DNA from: Phyllostachys edulis
Lineage: Eukaryota; Streptophyta; Magnoliopsida; Poales; Poaceae
Reading direction: 5' to 3'
Assembly (NCBI GenBank): GCA_036346405.1
Contig: CM070548.1
Coordinates: 75,584,628 to 75,648,627, forward strand
Length of the DNA: 64,000 bases
Positions 21,901 through 33,508 of this stretch are shown one piece after another. The translations under genes and the position numbers were made by a program. Numbering within the stretch: the first letter of the stretch is position 1; each line of letters opens with the position of its first letter. The notes below the pieces were generated by a model. The model was not told where the DNA came from and searched no databases. It saw only the letters and a list, made by a program, of their open reading frames with translations.

Positions 21901-24900
21901 ATCAACTTGTCAGGATGCAACAAATCAAGTGGGAAAATGAGGGGAAGTCTGAAGCGGAGGAGAGTGTTCACTTCTTCCTGCGATCAATTGGTCTTCGAGA
22001 ATATTCGCGTTACCTGTGTTTCAACTTCCCATTCACACATGAAAGGTCGTTGCTTGGGAACTTGAAGCACTACCCCTGGCGAGTAGACGAGGACCGGTTC
22101 AAGTTCTGGAGACAGGGAATGACTGGATACCCATTAGTAGATGCTGGCATGAGGGAACTTTGGGCTACTGGTTGGACACATAATCGGATAAGAGTCATTG
22201 TTTCAAGTTTTGCTGTGAAATTTCTACTAATTCCATGGACTTGGGGGATGAAGTACTTTTGGGATGTGCTATTGGATGCTGACCTAGAAAGCGATATTCT
22301 TGGTTGGCAGTACATATCTGGGAGTTTGCCTGATGGTCATGAGCTCAGTCGTCTTGATAATCCAGAGGTATGCATTTTTTAAGCAAAACATTTTAGCGCC
22401 AAATCATATTTGAGCTATCTGGTAAGCCTGAATTAGTTCACAATGGGCTCGTGGACAAAGTTTACACTGGAATTTAGGAAGTTTTGTTCATGAGATAGCT
22501 CATAGATGATGAGCAAAGAATATTCCTATTATGCCTCTGAACTGAAAGTTGCTGACAGTATAGATTACCCACAGTCCATTCTTCAATTAAAGGATGTTTA
22601 GTAAAACAGCTCAAAGAAATGTTAGTTAGCTAGAAGAACTCTGACTATACTTGCAAAGGCTGGCATTTTACTAAATCACAAATTCTGGAGTGGCATTCGA
22701 CTACAAATTCCAAAACCAAAAATTAGTCTGGCCAAGTTGTGATTTTCTCACTAAAACACATAGCAACAGCCTGGCCAGGCCTAACACGACCCAGCATGAT
22801 AGTTGCCTACCCCAGGCCTACCCAACTAATTTGTGTAGTGTCTGGGCATAGCACAGCCAGCCTGAAAACAACTCGACATAGTTGGAATAAACCCATAATG
22901 TATTCCAAGTTAACATCTAACACCCCTATCAGACTCATGGTGGATCAACAACACTGAGTTCGGAGAGGTAGAAGCTGTGCTGAGCTCGAGTTTATGCCTT
23001 GGTGAAGAAATCGGCTAACTGAAGCTCCGAAAGGACATACTGAAAAGCTATAACTTGGTCCTGCACTTACGATCTCATGTACAAAGCATCTACTCCAATA
23101 TGCTTAGTGAGTTCATGCTTTACTGGATCTCTAGCAATGCTGATCGTGTCAGTACTGTCTGATAAGAGAGGAGTCGGTGCAGAAGCTGAAACACCGAAAT
23201 CCTCAAGTAACCACCGAAGCCAAGTGATCTCAGCTGTCAATGCCGCCATGGCTCACAACTCAGCCTCAACACTCGAACGGGAAACGATAGTCTGCTTCTT
23301 GGTCTTCTAGGTAATCAAAAAAGAACTAAGGAAAACACAATAGATAGAAAGAGCGATGATCAGAAGGATCGCTAGCCCAGATTGCATCAGAGTACGCCTG
23401 GAGCTGCAAAGAGTTGGAGCGAGGAAAGAAAAGGCGGTGACTGATAATCCTGCGAAGATATTGCAAAACACGAAGAAGGTGATTGTAGTGGAGCTGAGTG
23501 GGGGTAGAAACGAACTGACTCTGAATGTGAACTGTGTGAGAAATGTCAAGTCGAATGATCCCATGGTAGACGAGGCACCCGACAAGATAGCGGTAGCAAG
23601 TGGGGTCCTCAAGAGGCTCACCATCAGTAGGCCGAAGATGAACACCAAGCTCTATGGGAGTATCCACCATGCGCTGATCAGTGAGACAAGCGCGAGCAAA
23701 GATATCCTGAATGTACTTCTCGTGGGAGAAGTAGTAGCCCTCGGGCGTAGAAGTCACCTCAATCCCAAGGAAATAACAAAAGACCCCCCAAATCAGACAT
23801 CAAGAACTGCTCACTGAGATGCTCCTTCACAAAATCAATGTACCGAGTCATCCCCAGTAATGATTGTATCATCCACGAGGCGCCCCAGGCCAGGAGAGGT
23901 GTGAACAAAGAGGCGGTCGTGATCACCTGGCGAGGCCAAAACGGTGACAACAGGGGAGAAGCGATCAAACAAAGCACGAGGGGCTTGCTTGAGCCCATAG
24001 AGAGCGACGAAGGCGACAAACCATACTATCAGAGACAAAATACCCAGGGGCGATTGCATGTATACCTCCTCACGCAGCTCGCCATTGAGAAAGGTATTCT
24101 TGACATCCGGCTAAGAGATGGATCACTGTCAAACAGAGGCCACAACAAGGAGAGTGCGAACAGTGGTCATGTGGGCGACAGAAGCGAAGGTCTCATTGTA
24201 GTCACGACCATGCTCCTGCTAAAAACCACACGCCACAAGACGAGCCTTGTAGTGCTCAAGAGAACCATCCGAGCGGATCTTAATCTTATACACCCACTTG
24301 CACGTGATAGGAGTGACGCACAGGTAAGGGCACAAGATTCCAAGTGCTAGTATACTCCAAAGCAGCAATCTTAGACATCGTGAGCTGCTACTCAGGGTGA
24401 GCAGTAGCCTCACGGTAGATTGTAGGCACAGAAAGAGTAGCGGCTGTGAAGCCGTAGCACCCAGAAGGCTTAACAGTGCGCACCCAGAAGGCTTAACAGT
24501 GCGACGATCACGAATATTGTATCTGGGAAGAGACGGTGGAGCAGGACCCAGCAAGGATGGAGAAGAATAACTGGAAACAGGGCCTAGCAAAGACGGAGGC
24601 TCAACTGGAGGAGACCGATGACAGCAAGAGTAGTGTAATGGAAATGGTGGAATCTCAACAAAAGAGCTGGAAGGAACCTCCAGTGAAGAGGCTCAAGGCC
24701 CAGAAGGCAGAAGTTCTGGAGAACTCTAGGAGGTGAGAGAGTAGAAAGGAGACATCAACAAAAGAGCTCGAAGGAAACTCTGGAGTAGAGGGAACATGTG
24801 GAGCCGGAGGAGAGGGAAGCGAGGAAGGTGGAGGCGGAAGCGAAACAGAAGTGGAAAGCTGAGTGTCAGGAAAAGTCAGAAAGGAGATCGACTCAATAAG

Positions 24901-27900
24901 AGAATCTAAGCTGAGAGTAGAGGGACGAAGGTAGTAAGGCCAGGACTCATCAAAGGCGACGTCCCAAGAGATCCTCATCTGGCGAGCAACAGGGTCATAG
25001 CAGCGATAACCCTTATGTTCAATACTGTAGCCAAGAAAAACACACTCAACTAACTAAGCAGTCAGCTTGGTACACTCACGAGGTGGAAGGACAAAGCAGA
25101 CACAGTTGAAATAGTGAAAGTGACTACTCGGGAGCCCGACTGTAGAGACGCTCGATAGTAGTAAAACCCTAAAGAGCAATGGAAGGCTGCATGTTGATGA
25201 GGAAAGCAGCAGTAGACATAGCCTCAACCCAGAAGTGAAGTGGAACAGAAGAGGCAAGCATGTGAGCGCAAGCTGTCTTAAGCAAGTGACGATGCTTATG
25301 CTCAGAGACACTGTTTTGAGCGTAAGAACTAGGAGGAGTATTGGGGAAGAGTACCCTGCTAGCGAGAAAGCGACACAAAGCAGCAGATAGGCACTCGCTA
25401 GTAGAATCAGCATGAAAAACACGAATGGTCGAATCAAATTGAGTACGAACCATGGTGGCAAACATCTAGTAAATAGAGAGAACCTGACTGCGAGAGAACA
25501 TGAAGTAGATCTAAGTATGACGAGAATAATCATTAATAAAAATCACATAGTATCGATGACCCTCTTTCAAAACGAAGGGAGCCGGACCCCAGACATCAAA
25601 GTGAACAAGATCAAATGGATGAGTAAAAGCAGAATTACTAGAGGAATAATAGAGTTGCAGCTACTTGTCAAGCTTGCAACCCATACAAGGTAAAGAGGTC
25701 ACCAGAAACAGACCCAAGAAGACCATGACCTACTAGAGACGACAGTCGTGATCCACAGAGATGACTCAAACAATGGTGCTACTGAGCAAAGGAAGTAGTA
25801 GAGGACGTAGCAAAGACAGAGGTAGGTGTAGTAGCTGATTGGCTGGTGGAGACAGCGGAAGGAAGGTGTAGCCAGTCGAGCTCCCAAAGACATTGCGAAT
25901 CATAGTGCCGAGGGCCAGTACCAAGCAGAATCCCTGTGCATCGGTCCTAGATACAACAAGAGTCGGACTCAAGAACAACACGACAGTCGTGATCAGTGAT
26001 TTGACCGATCGACATAAGTTGCATAGTAAGCTTGGGAACATGGAAGATGACAGGAACATGAAAAGAAGTGGAAAGGATGCCTCGCCTGCAACAAGAAAAG
26101 AGGTACCATATGCAGTCTAAACAGTGGAAGGAAAAGTTGTGGGACACACAGAAGTGAGGTGAGTAGAATCTGGTGTCATCTGAAAAGAAGCATCAGAGTC
26201 CGAGATCCACAGAGACGAGGGAGGTGACGGAGGCGAGGAAGACTGCTGAGAAGTAAGAGCCAGACGAGCAGAGCCCGAGGAGTCTGAGGACGAGCCGACA
26301 TCGAGGCGGTGGAGTAGGGAGAGGAGTTGCTGCGTGGCGTCAGGAGAGGGAGTCCGAGGCAGGAGCTTGGGGCACGGGTGGCGGGTGGCGGGAGCTCGGG
26401 GGCGCAGCCCGGGGGAGAAGAGGGTGCGGCGGCGCGGGATCCAGAGCCGGTGGTGACGTCGGGGAGCTCGACCTCGCAGCAGCCACGCGAAGGCTCGTGG
26501 ACAGCGAGGCTCTGGTCGAGCGCGCGGCATAAGAAGGACAAGCCCACCGCAGTGGTGGGTGGATCCGGGGTAGAGGAGGGTACTCAGGGGCACAGTGACG
26601 CCGGGGAGCTCGGATCCAGACCAGATCTGGGCGGGGAGGAGGATGGCGGTCGGTGCCGGGGCACGGCGGTGTCAGGGAGCGCAGATCTGGAGCGAATCTA
26701 GGCGGCGTCGGTGAGCTCGAGAACAGAGGAAGTTGAAACAGGGGAGAGGAGGGCTCGGAGGCAGCGGTGCTCAGGCGGCGGTGAATATTGGTTGGGGAGG
26801 AGAGAGAGAGCTCTGGCTCTGATACCATGTTGGAATAAACCCATAATGTATTCTAATGGGCCACTAGGCCAAATATACAAGTTACATGTCTAGGTAAATA
26901 TACAAAGAGCACCCTATACAAGCTAACATCTAACATACATGAGTAGTATATGTTGCCTTTTCCCCCTCTACTATGGGTCGATTTGGTAAAATTAAATTGG
27001 CACAGCTAGTATATTTCGGTTCTTGAAGGTTTTGTTCAGAGGGTTCCTGTAGCCATGTATGTTATGAACCATGTGATAGGTTTGAGTATATCTTGTGCAT
27101 ATCTGGTATTAATGGATGTGTGTTTTTCTGTTTTTTCTATCCACCCTTAGGTTTCCCCCGTCGTTAATATCAGATCTGTATTCAAATTTTCACAATTTGC
27201 TTATGGTTTATCTATGCTATCTCCTACAGATATATCCACACATGAAACTTCACGGCCTTCCTTTTTGCTCAGTTGTGATTTTTGAAGTGTTCTTATACTA
27301 TATTTTGAAGAATTTGCTCTTGTGTTTTGATTCTGTCTTGCAGCTGTTAACCTGTGTTGAGACAAGTTAATGATTATTTATATATTTTTGTTTTCCTTAC
27401 GAGTTTTATTGTTCATGTTGTATTTGCATCTAGTTTTGGTGAATTTATATGTACCTGAGCACCAAGTAATTCATCTGTGTCTTGCGAGAGATTTATCTAT
27501 TTCCCTGTTGGGCTTTCATTGCATGCAAAACTAGGTTCAAGGTCAAAAGTATGACCCAGATGGTGAATATATAAGAACTTGGATTCCTGAATTAGCTAGA
27601 ATGCCATCAGAATGGATCCATCATCCGTGGGATGCACCGAGCTCTATACTTGATGTTGCTGGAGTTGAGCTGGGCTTTAACTATCCTAAGCCCATAGTAG
27701 AACTTCACACAGCTCGGGAGTGCTTAGATGATGCCATCTCCACGATGTGGCAATTGGATACAGCTGCAAAACTTGCAGAATTAGATGGTGAAGTTGTGGA
27801 AGACAACTTGAGCAATATCAAGAGTTTTGACATCCCAAAAGTTGTTTTGAAGGAACTATCTCCAAGTGCTTCGACCTTCGATCAAAGGGTGCCCTCTACT

Positions 27901-29057
27901 AATGGCAGGAATCATAGGTTACAACCTAACGAAGTGAAGGGCTCAAACAAACAGATTATTTGTGTTGATGTCATCAGGGCCTCAAAGATGGAAGACACAG
28001 GATCCATAGCAAACTTGCCGGTATCAAGGAAAAGATCCAGTAGCGAGAGTGCATTTGATGTCCTGTCCTGTTCATCTTCAATCGTAGTGCATTCACAGAA
28101 TCAGGATCCTGGTGGTTCTTTAGTTGGGTCTTCAAGGTGCCTCCTGCAGAAGTCAGGGAGAGACTGTGATGGCAAGGTGAGTCTAATTATCATATTTAAA
28201 AGACAAGTGTTGCACAAGAAAATCATATGAATTTGCCATCTTTTGTGGTTTTCTATGAGGTAAGCAAACATCTCATGATAAAACCATTGTAATCAACCTG
28301 ACAAAAAAAGGCAGCCAACCTCTAAGGGACTAGGTTCAACTAGCTTTGTGAACACCATGATATAGATATCGTTCTGAAGTTTCTACAGTCATCTGCTCCT
28401 TGAATGCACTGCATGGAGCACTTATAACTGTAGTCTTAGTTAGCCTTAAATCCAAATACAGCTTATGTTATTCTTACAACATAGATTGTCGGATTTGCTG
28501 CAAGCCAGCAAATATAGCTTGTAGAAAATCATCTAGGTGCTAGGCATGGCTAGTGAAAATCGTGCATTTCACACGTCCACTGCTTCTGTACCAAGTCTGG
28601 ACATGATTAATTGATATGTGTGTGCTTGTCATTTCTTGTTTTATGTCTTAAATGAAACTGTGTGTATCTTTGTAGAGTGAAATATCCGAGTAGGATGTAG
28701 ACATAAGTAGTTGCTAAAGGAAAACCTTTATCAGAGATAAAGAGAACTTCTGATCTATGTTGACCAGAAGACTTTTCTCTGATATCTCTGTTGGGCATTT
28801 ACTGATGCATTTCTCCAGATTTTTTTTAAAAAATTTAATCATCCACCATGAGCACAACTGCACAAGGTATGATCAATCAATTCACAGCCGATCACATCCT
28901 ATCCTGACAATATCTATATACATGGTATTTCTATTCTTCTTTGGGACGATGGTATTTTGATTCTTCTTGTGATCTAAATGCTTCTTCGCAGGCAGAAGAT
29001 AACGCCAGTGCAGATAGCGGTACAAGCATATCTAGACCATCCAAGAGAGCTGCTTAG
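18957..29057 (+). CDS. CRY2: cryptochrome 2, blue-light photoreceptor (five exons, complete)
   Basis: Exons 18957-19272, 21006-21227, 21652-22367, 27535-28176 and 28992-29057 all join with GT/AG borders and one open frame of 654 codons (653 residues), close to rice CRY2 in length. The photolyase-like N terminus starts GSERTIVWFRRDLRIDDNPA. The FAD-binding part holds TTSLLSPYLHFG (about 244-255), GWTHNRIRVIVSSFAVK (about 353-369) and DADLESDILGWQY (about 388-400). The C-terminal extension carries the DQxVP motif as DQRVP (534-538), a basic SRKR (about 582), an acidic AEDNASADSGTS stretch and final RPSKRAA, the DAS-type tail of plant cryptochromes. It binds FAD and controls light responses and flowering from the nucleus. 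No stop or frameshift is seen. Introns are 1733, 424, 5167 and 815 bp; intron 3 contains Copia B. Confidence 0.95.
19467..19508. repeat. (TCTTTG)n microsatellite in CRY2 intron 1
   Basis: About seven perfect hexamer units, TCTTTG. On the minus strand it reads as a false DKDKDK frame. Confidence 0.9.
19994..20234. mobile_element. Stowaway MITE in CRY2 intron 1, 241 bp
   Basis: Ends CTCCATCCGGTCACAA and TGTGACGGGAGGGAG are the Stowaway inverted repeats (CTCCCTCCGT type), flanked by TA on both sides (19992-19993 and 20235-20236). Non-coding. Confidence 0.9.
21407..21529. repeat. 42-bp tandem repeat, three copies, in CRY2 intron 2
   Basis: The unit AATTCAAGAAGTATAATAAC plus ATTAAGTTGTTTACTT occurs three times with virtually no differences, so the expansion is recent. 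It sits about 180 bp after the exon 2 donor and does not touch the splice sites. Confidence 0.9.
22368..22879. other. CRY2 intron 3, left part
   Basis: Ordinary intron sequence after the donor GTATGC at 22368. Words such as CTGGCCAGGCCTAACACGAC (near 22771) suggest a decayed transposon end. No gene. Confidence 0.5.
22880..22922 (-). repeat. 3' LTR of Copia B, internally deleted
   Basis: It shares GTTGGAATAAACCCATAATG and the end TAACATCTAACA with the 108-bp LTR at 26828, but lacks the middle part. Confidence 0.85.
23067..26260 (-). pseudogene. Copia B pol, heavily interrupted
   Basis: Read on the minus strand from 26260 downwards: protease remains (SDASFQMTPDSTHLTS near 26170-26215; the usual DSGA is changed to DSDA), integrase (about 25750-25150, with QNSVSEHKHRHLLKTA), reverse transcriptase (about 24300-23330, with LYGLKQAPRA near 24010 and IRLDISHTV near 23540) and RNase H (23249-23067, with EITWLRWLLEDFGV). 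Frameshifts and stops are frequent. Upstream of protease (26260-26810) the sequence is GC-rich Pro/Ser-coding and has no clear gag. Confidence 0.85.
26816..26827 (-). other. primer-binding site of Copia B
   Basis: The minus strand reads TGGTATCAGAGC immediately inside the 5' LTR, the standard complement to the 3' end of initiator methionine tRNA in plant LTR retrotransposons. Confidence 0.9.
26828..26935 (-). repeat. 5' LTR of Copia B, 108 bp
   Basis: On the minus strand it runs TGTTAGATGTTAGCTTG to TTTATTCCAACA. At 108 bp it is short for an autonomous Copia family. Confidence 0.9.
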
Positions 29058-29536
29058 TCGTACTGCCTGAAAAGGGAGGTTGTAAGACTGCTGAACAATG
29101 GGGGTGTAGGAGTGCAACATGCGAGATCTTCCCGTATTCCCACATGATAAATTTTTGTACATTTTGTAATCTGGTTTTTGTCAAAGTTATTATGTAATCT
29201 ATAATTAGTTGAGCACTAAGATGAAACGGTTTCCTCGGAAAAAAAAAGACTGCTTACCTTTGTTGCAATAAGAGATAAAATCTCATTCAGTGAAATTTCA
29301 GCTTCTGTTTTGTTTTCTGCTTATGTTATACTTCTTCTGGTGACCTGGATGATCAAATATGTTCACTGGGATTGTGTTGTACCTTGCGCACTTGTGCAGG
29401 GTGGTGTAATCCTGACCGTCCATCCGCCATCGGACGAGTCAGGCCACTCAAAGGACATCGCAATTGGACCACGGATAGCTTAGTTTCTAGGATCGCCTCG
29501 TCCCGTTTCTCCGGTCCCACCTGTCAGTGTTCTCCC

Positions 29537-31030
29537 ATGGCGAGCGGCATCCCTAGCGCCCAGCCCTCCTCCTGGCTCGCCGCCGTGGCGGCCGCCGTGG
29601 CCGTTAAACCAGCCATCTTCCGCCGCGCACACGCCGTCCTCCTCACCTCCGGACACCTCTCGTCCCGCTCCTCCGTCAATTCACTCCTCCGCGCAGCCCC
29701 TTCCCCCTCCGCCTGCGCCCTTCTCCTCCGCCTGATCGTCCTCCACCGTCTCCTGCCCGACCACCTCTCCCTCTCCTTCTCCCTCCACTCCTGCACCCGC
29801 CTCCCCAGCCACCCCGTCGCCAGCATCCTCCACTCCCTCGCCGTCAGGCTCGGCCACGCCCGCGACGTCTACGTCGTGAACGCCGCCATCTCCGCCTATT
29901 TCACCGCCGCCGACGTCGCCTCCGCCGAGCGGCTCTTCTCAGAGACTTCTAAGGATGTCACCGACGTTGTTACCTGGACTACCATGGTCACCGGGCACGC
30001 CAACGCCGGCGATGTGGAGCGGGCGAAGTGGTTCTTCGAGGCCATGCCTGAGAGGAACGTGGTTTCTTGGAACGCGATGCTGGGCGCGTACGCTCGCGCC
30101 GGGATGCTGTCCAAGGCGCGGAAGCTGTTCGATAGAATGCCCAGCCGGAATGCCGCGACGTGGAGCTCGATGATCACTGGGCTCGTGCAGTCCAAGCAAT
30201 ATAAGGAGGCGTTGAGGGTGTTCAGCGACATGGTCGGGAGGGGTGTCGTGCCGAACGAAGCTGCGCTTGTGAGCGTGATCTCCGCATGCGCGCAGCTGCG
30301 GTCGATGGAGCACGGTGCGTGGGTGCACGCCTATGCCCAGAGGGAACTGCAGGGAGCGATGAGCACCGTCCTTGCGACAGCAATCATAGACATGTATGGC
30401 AAATGTGGGAGCATCCACAATGCCATCAGGGTGTTCGCTGCAATGACGGTGAGAAACATCTACTCATGGAACTCAATGATCACTGGACTCGCCATGAACG
30501 GCAGCGAGAAGCAGGCGTTGTCACTTTTCTGGAAGATGCAGCTGGCTGGTGTTCGCCCCAATGACATAACCTTTATCGGGTTGCTGTGCGCTTGCAGCCA
30601 CTCAGGTTTGGTCGATGAGGGCCGCTGGTTGTTCAACAGGATGATCGATGACTTTGGGATCCAGCCAGTCCCGGAGCACTATGGCCTTATGGTTGATTTG
30701 CTTGGGCGGGCTGGTCATGTCAGGGAGGCAGTGGATTTCGTGAAGAACATGCCTGTGGAGCCGCACCCGGGCTTATGGGGTGCTCTTGCTGGCGCCTGTA
30801 AGATCCACTGCGAGGTGGACCTCGGTGAGGAGGTTGCCAAGAAACTCATTGAGCTGGAGCCCCGTCATGGAAGCCGGTACATCCTCCTGTCAAACATATA
30901 TGCCACGTCGAACAGATGGGATGACATGGCCACCGTGCGCAGGCTCCTCAAGGACCGCAAGGCCCCCAAGGGCATTGGCAGTGCCGTGGTTGGAAATGAC
31001 GTTCAGTGCATGGAATCCCTTCGTGTATAG
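29537..31030 (+). CDS. PLS-class pentatricopeptide repeat protein with E domain (intronless)
   Basis: 497 codons without an intron, GC-rich. The N terminus (Ala/Arg/Ser-rich, about 1-60) could be an organelle-targeting peptide. PPR motifs include DVYVVNAAISAYFTAAD, DVVTWTTMVTGHANAGD, NVVSWNAMLGAYARAG, NAATWSSMITGLVQS, STVLATAIIDMYGKCG and NIYSWNSMITGLAMNG, with L/S-type spacing, then an E domain with WGALAGACKIHCEV and YILLSNIYATSNRWDDM. No DYW domain follows. Such proteins bind organellar RNA, often for C-to-U editing with partners; the target here is unknown. The frame is open 55 codons further up to 29372, but the ATG at 29537 starts a sensible leader. It begins 480 bp after the CRY2 stop on the same strand. 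Neighbouring CRY2 seems coincidental. Confidence 0.93.
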   Translation: MASGIPSAQPSSWLAAVAAAVAVKPAIFRRAHAVLLTSGHLSSRSSVNSLLRAAPSPSACALLLRLIVLHRLLPDHLSLSFSLHSCTRLPSHPVASILHSLAVRLGHARDVYVVNAAISAYFTAADVASAERLFSETSKDVTDVVTWTTMVTGHANAGDVERAKWFFEAMPERNVVSWNAMLGAYARAGMLSKARKLFDRMPSRNAATWSSMITGLVQSKQYKEALRVFSDMVGRGVVPNEAALVSVISACAQLRSMEHGAWVHAYAQRELQGAMSTVLATAIIDMYGKCGSIHNAIRVFAAMTVRNIYSWNSMITGLAMNGSEKQALSLFWKMQLAGVRPNDITFIGLLCACSHSGLVDEGRWLFNRMIDDFGIQPVPEHYGLMVDLLGRAGHVREAVDFVKNMPVEPHPGLWGALAGACKIHCEVDLGEEVAKKLIELEPRHGSRYILLSNIYATSNRWDDMATVRRLLKDRKAPKGIGSAVVGNDVQCMESLRV

Positions 31031-31114
31031 TACTTATTTCATTCGTTGGACCAATAAGGGCATTCTTTGTTATGTTGAATGAGCTGCGCTGGTGGGGATG
31101 GGCCTCCTTCCACC

Positions 31115-31567
31115 CAAGGATAGAAATCCGACGGTAACGCCGGTAATCGCCAGTTACCGGTGCTGAGGAGGTGGGCGAAACAAATCCCTACGGAAAAATT
31201 TTTTGAATTTGCTTTTGTTTTTTTGCTTTCTTGGTTAGAGTATATGCATACTATATAGTATATACCTTCTTGAATTAGGCTTAACTCATACAAGCTATAA
31301 TCATTGTTACAAAACATTATCTAGTTAGCATCTTTATTAACTAATTACCAAATTTCCTTTCATTTCCGGTTTTTCCGGTTTTCTAGCAGTTTTTCGAGTT
31401 CTGCTTGATTACGGTCCGTAACCGCCGAGATTTTTTGCATTTAAATTTTGGATTTCGAATTTTGGCCGGATTTTGTCCGGTTTTTCCGGTTACCGGGCGG
31501 TAACCGGCCGGAAACCGTTACCGGGCCCCGAGCGGGATTTCGCCCGGTAACGGTCCTTCGATCCTTG
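31115..31567. mobile_element. hAT-type MITE just downstream of the PPR gene, 453 bp
   Basis: CTTCCACC flanks both ends (31107-31114 and 31568-31575), a perfect 8-bp hAT target duplication. The ends are CAAGGATAGAA and ATCCTTG, and the interior is rich in CCGGT/ACCGG words. It begins 85 bp after the PPR stop codon, so it probably lies in the 3' untranslated region. Confidence 0.88.
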
Positions 31568-31575
31568 CTTCCACC

Positions 31576-31850
31576 TTGGGGACATCTTTGGACTGAAACA
31601 AGCCTCCTGGATGAGAAACGATTTATTTGTTGGCAATGCATATGTCTAATTGCCTTTGCTGCAGTCAAGCCTGCTTTGAGTAATTACACATACAAGGAGC
31701 AGAGCTGCACAAACCTGGCAAGAAGCGAAGAAGTGCATCTTTGTACTTGAATACTGACGGGAAGAGGCAGAAGCTCAGAGACTGTAAGGTGATTCATGTT
31801 CACTGAATGATTTGTCAACAATCCTGTCTGTACCTCTTTTTACGCTGAGA
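31576..31850. other. PPR 3' flank, no further gene seen
   Basis: Ordinary sequence, probably 3' untranslated and intergenic. The CRY2-like duplicate fades in from about 31830. Confidence 0.4.
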
Positions 31851-33205
31851 AAAAAATCCTGTAAATCAGATCAATCCGACCCATTAAATGTTGTCTATAT
31901 GCCATGCATCTACACTGATCTTGTTGCTAGATTTTTACAATTTGCTGGTTTATCTTTGCTACCTTCTACCATAACATGCATTTATAAAAGTTTATGACCT
32001 TTGTAAGCATTCTGAAGTTTAGTTATGATATATCCTGTAGAAGAAATGCACTTTTGCTATGCTTTGGTCTTGCAGCTTTAAACCTTTAATGTGATAAGTT
32101 AATGCTTATCTGTTTATTTTGTTTTTGTTTTCGTTTTCTGTTTCCCGGTTTATATACTTGAGCACCAGTAAATTATTTGTTTGCCTTTGTCTCGGGAAAT
32201 TTTCCTGTTCAGGGTGAAATATATAACATGGGTGATGAATATGTAAGAACTTGAATTCCTGAACCAGATAAGATGCCAACAAAATGGATGCATTATCCAT
32301 GGGAATATGGGATGCACCAAGCTCTATACTATAGGTGGTTGGAGTTGATGTGGGATTAACTATCCTAAGCCCATAAATGAATTTTGCATGGCTCGGCAAT
32401 TAGATACAGCTGCAGAACTTGCAGTATCTAAATGTCGAAGCTGTGGATGACAATATGGAGAATACCAAGAGTTCCAACATCCCAAATACTGGTTTAGAGA
32501 AGGAACCAACTACTTTGAATTTGATCGGAGGATGCACTGTACCATGACAGGAATCACAAATTACAGCCGGAGGAAGTGAAGGGCTTAAACAATCACCAGC
32601 CTTTTCCGTAGCAAATTCAGAGTCAGGATCCTGACACTTCTTTTGTTGGGTGACATGTGTTGCACAAGAAAATTGTTATGAATTTTAATTTACCATCGTT
32701 TTGTATTTTCTATTAGGTAAGCAAGCATGCCATTATAACACCATACCAGTCAACTTCTTTTGGATTTTGTTCAACTAGGTTAACTAACATGATCTAACTT
32801 TTCATTCAAAATATCTATATTTTTGTGTTTTTTCTTATAAAAGCCTTGCCAAAGTTCTTGGACTTTAAGTGCACTAGTTGGACTCTTTGTTTCAGCAGTT
32901 GAGCTTGATATTGATGCCTTTTTGAAGCTTCTATTGCCTGCTGCTTCTTGAAGGTTTTTAGTGCACCACATGGAACACCTATCTCTGTACTCTTAGTTTA
33001 ATCGAAGAAATCTGAAGGGATGAACCAAGTATATTGGTATATTGTTACATGATATAATGTCTAATTATTGCAAATTGACAACTTCTGTAGACATAGATAC
33101 TTTATGAAAAATTGTCTAGGTGCCATGCAGGATTAATGAAGATAGTGCATTCTTCACACTTTAAAATGCCTCCATATATTCAGATTTCAGATGTGAAGTC
33201 TGGAC

Positions 33206-33430
33206 CAGGGATCACGAACGCATCGGGAACTCCCCGCTATTTGGTGGGACGATGTAACCGCGATTCATGGTCAAACCGGTTTTTTTTTCCGGATGAAATT
33301 CGTTTGAATTTGCTTAAAAACTAGCCGAAATTCGAAATTTAAAATTTGAATATGCAAAACACGGAAAAACCGGCCGGGATTTTGGATCCGACCCCGCAGA
33401 ATCGTTACTGAATCGAATTTATTCTAGTCC
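33206..33430. mobile_element. hAT-like fragment related to the one at 31115
   Basis: It begins CAGGGATCACGAACG and shares the interior style of the 31115 element (AACCGGTTTTTTTTTCCGG, GAAATTCGAAATTTAAAATT). It interrupts CRY2-like intron 4 directly after AAGTCTGGAC, which is continuous in CRY2 at about 28595. I could not place its right end or a clean duplication. Confidence 0.45.
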
Positions 33431-33508
33431 AGGCGTCTAAACCGATAATGTCTTTTTTTAGGGGAAAGCGGTAAGGGAGGCCCCTACTGTATATATGATA
33501 TATTAATA

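Larger units (their letters stand above)
22880..26935 (-). mobile_element. Copia B: short-LTR Copia element in CRY2 intron 3
   Basis: The element runs antisense to CRY2. Its right (5') LTR is 26828-26935 (108 bp), its left (3') LTR 22880-22922 (43 bp, the same sequence with about 65 bp deleted inside). Flanks are GACAT (22875-22879) and TACAT (26936-26940), a five-base duplication with one mismatch. A primer-binding site complementary to initiator Met tRNA lies against the 5' LTR. At 4056 bp it is short because almost no gag remains. CRY2 splice sites are untouched. Confidence 0.88.

Noticed and set aside
29524..30418. Long minus-strand frames opposite the PPR gene
   Set aside because: Codon-bias shadows of a GC-rich coding sequence.
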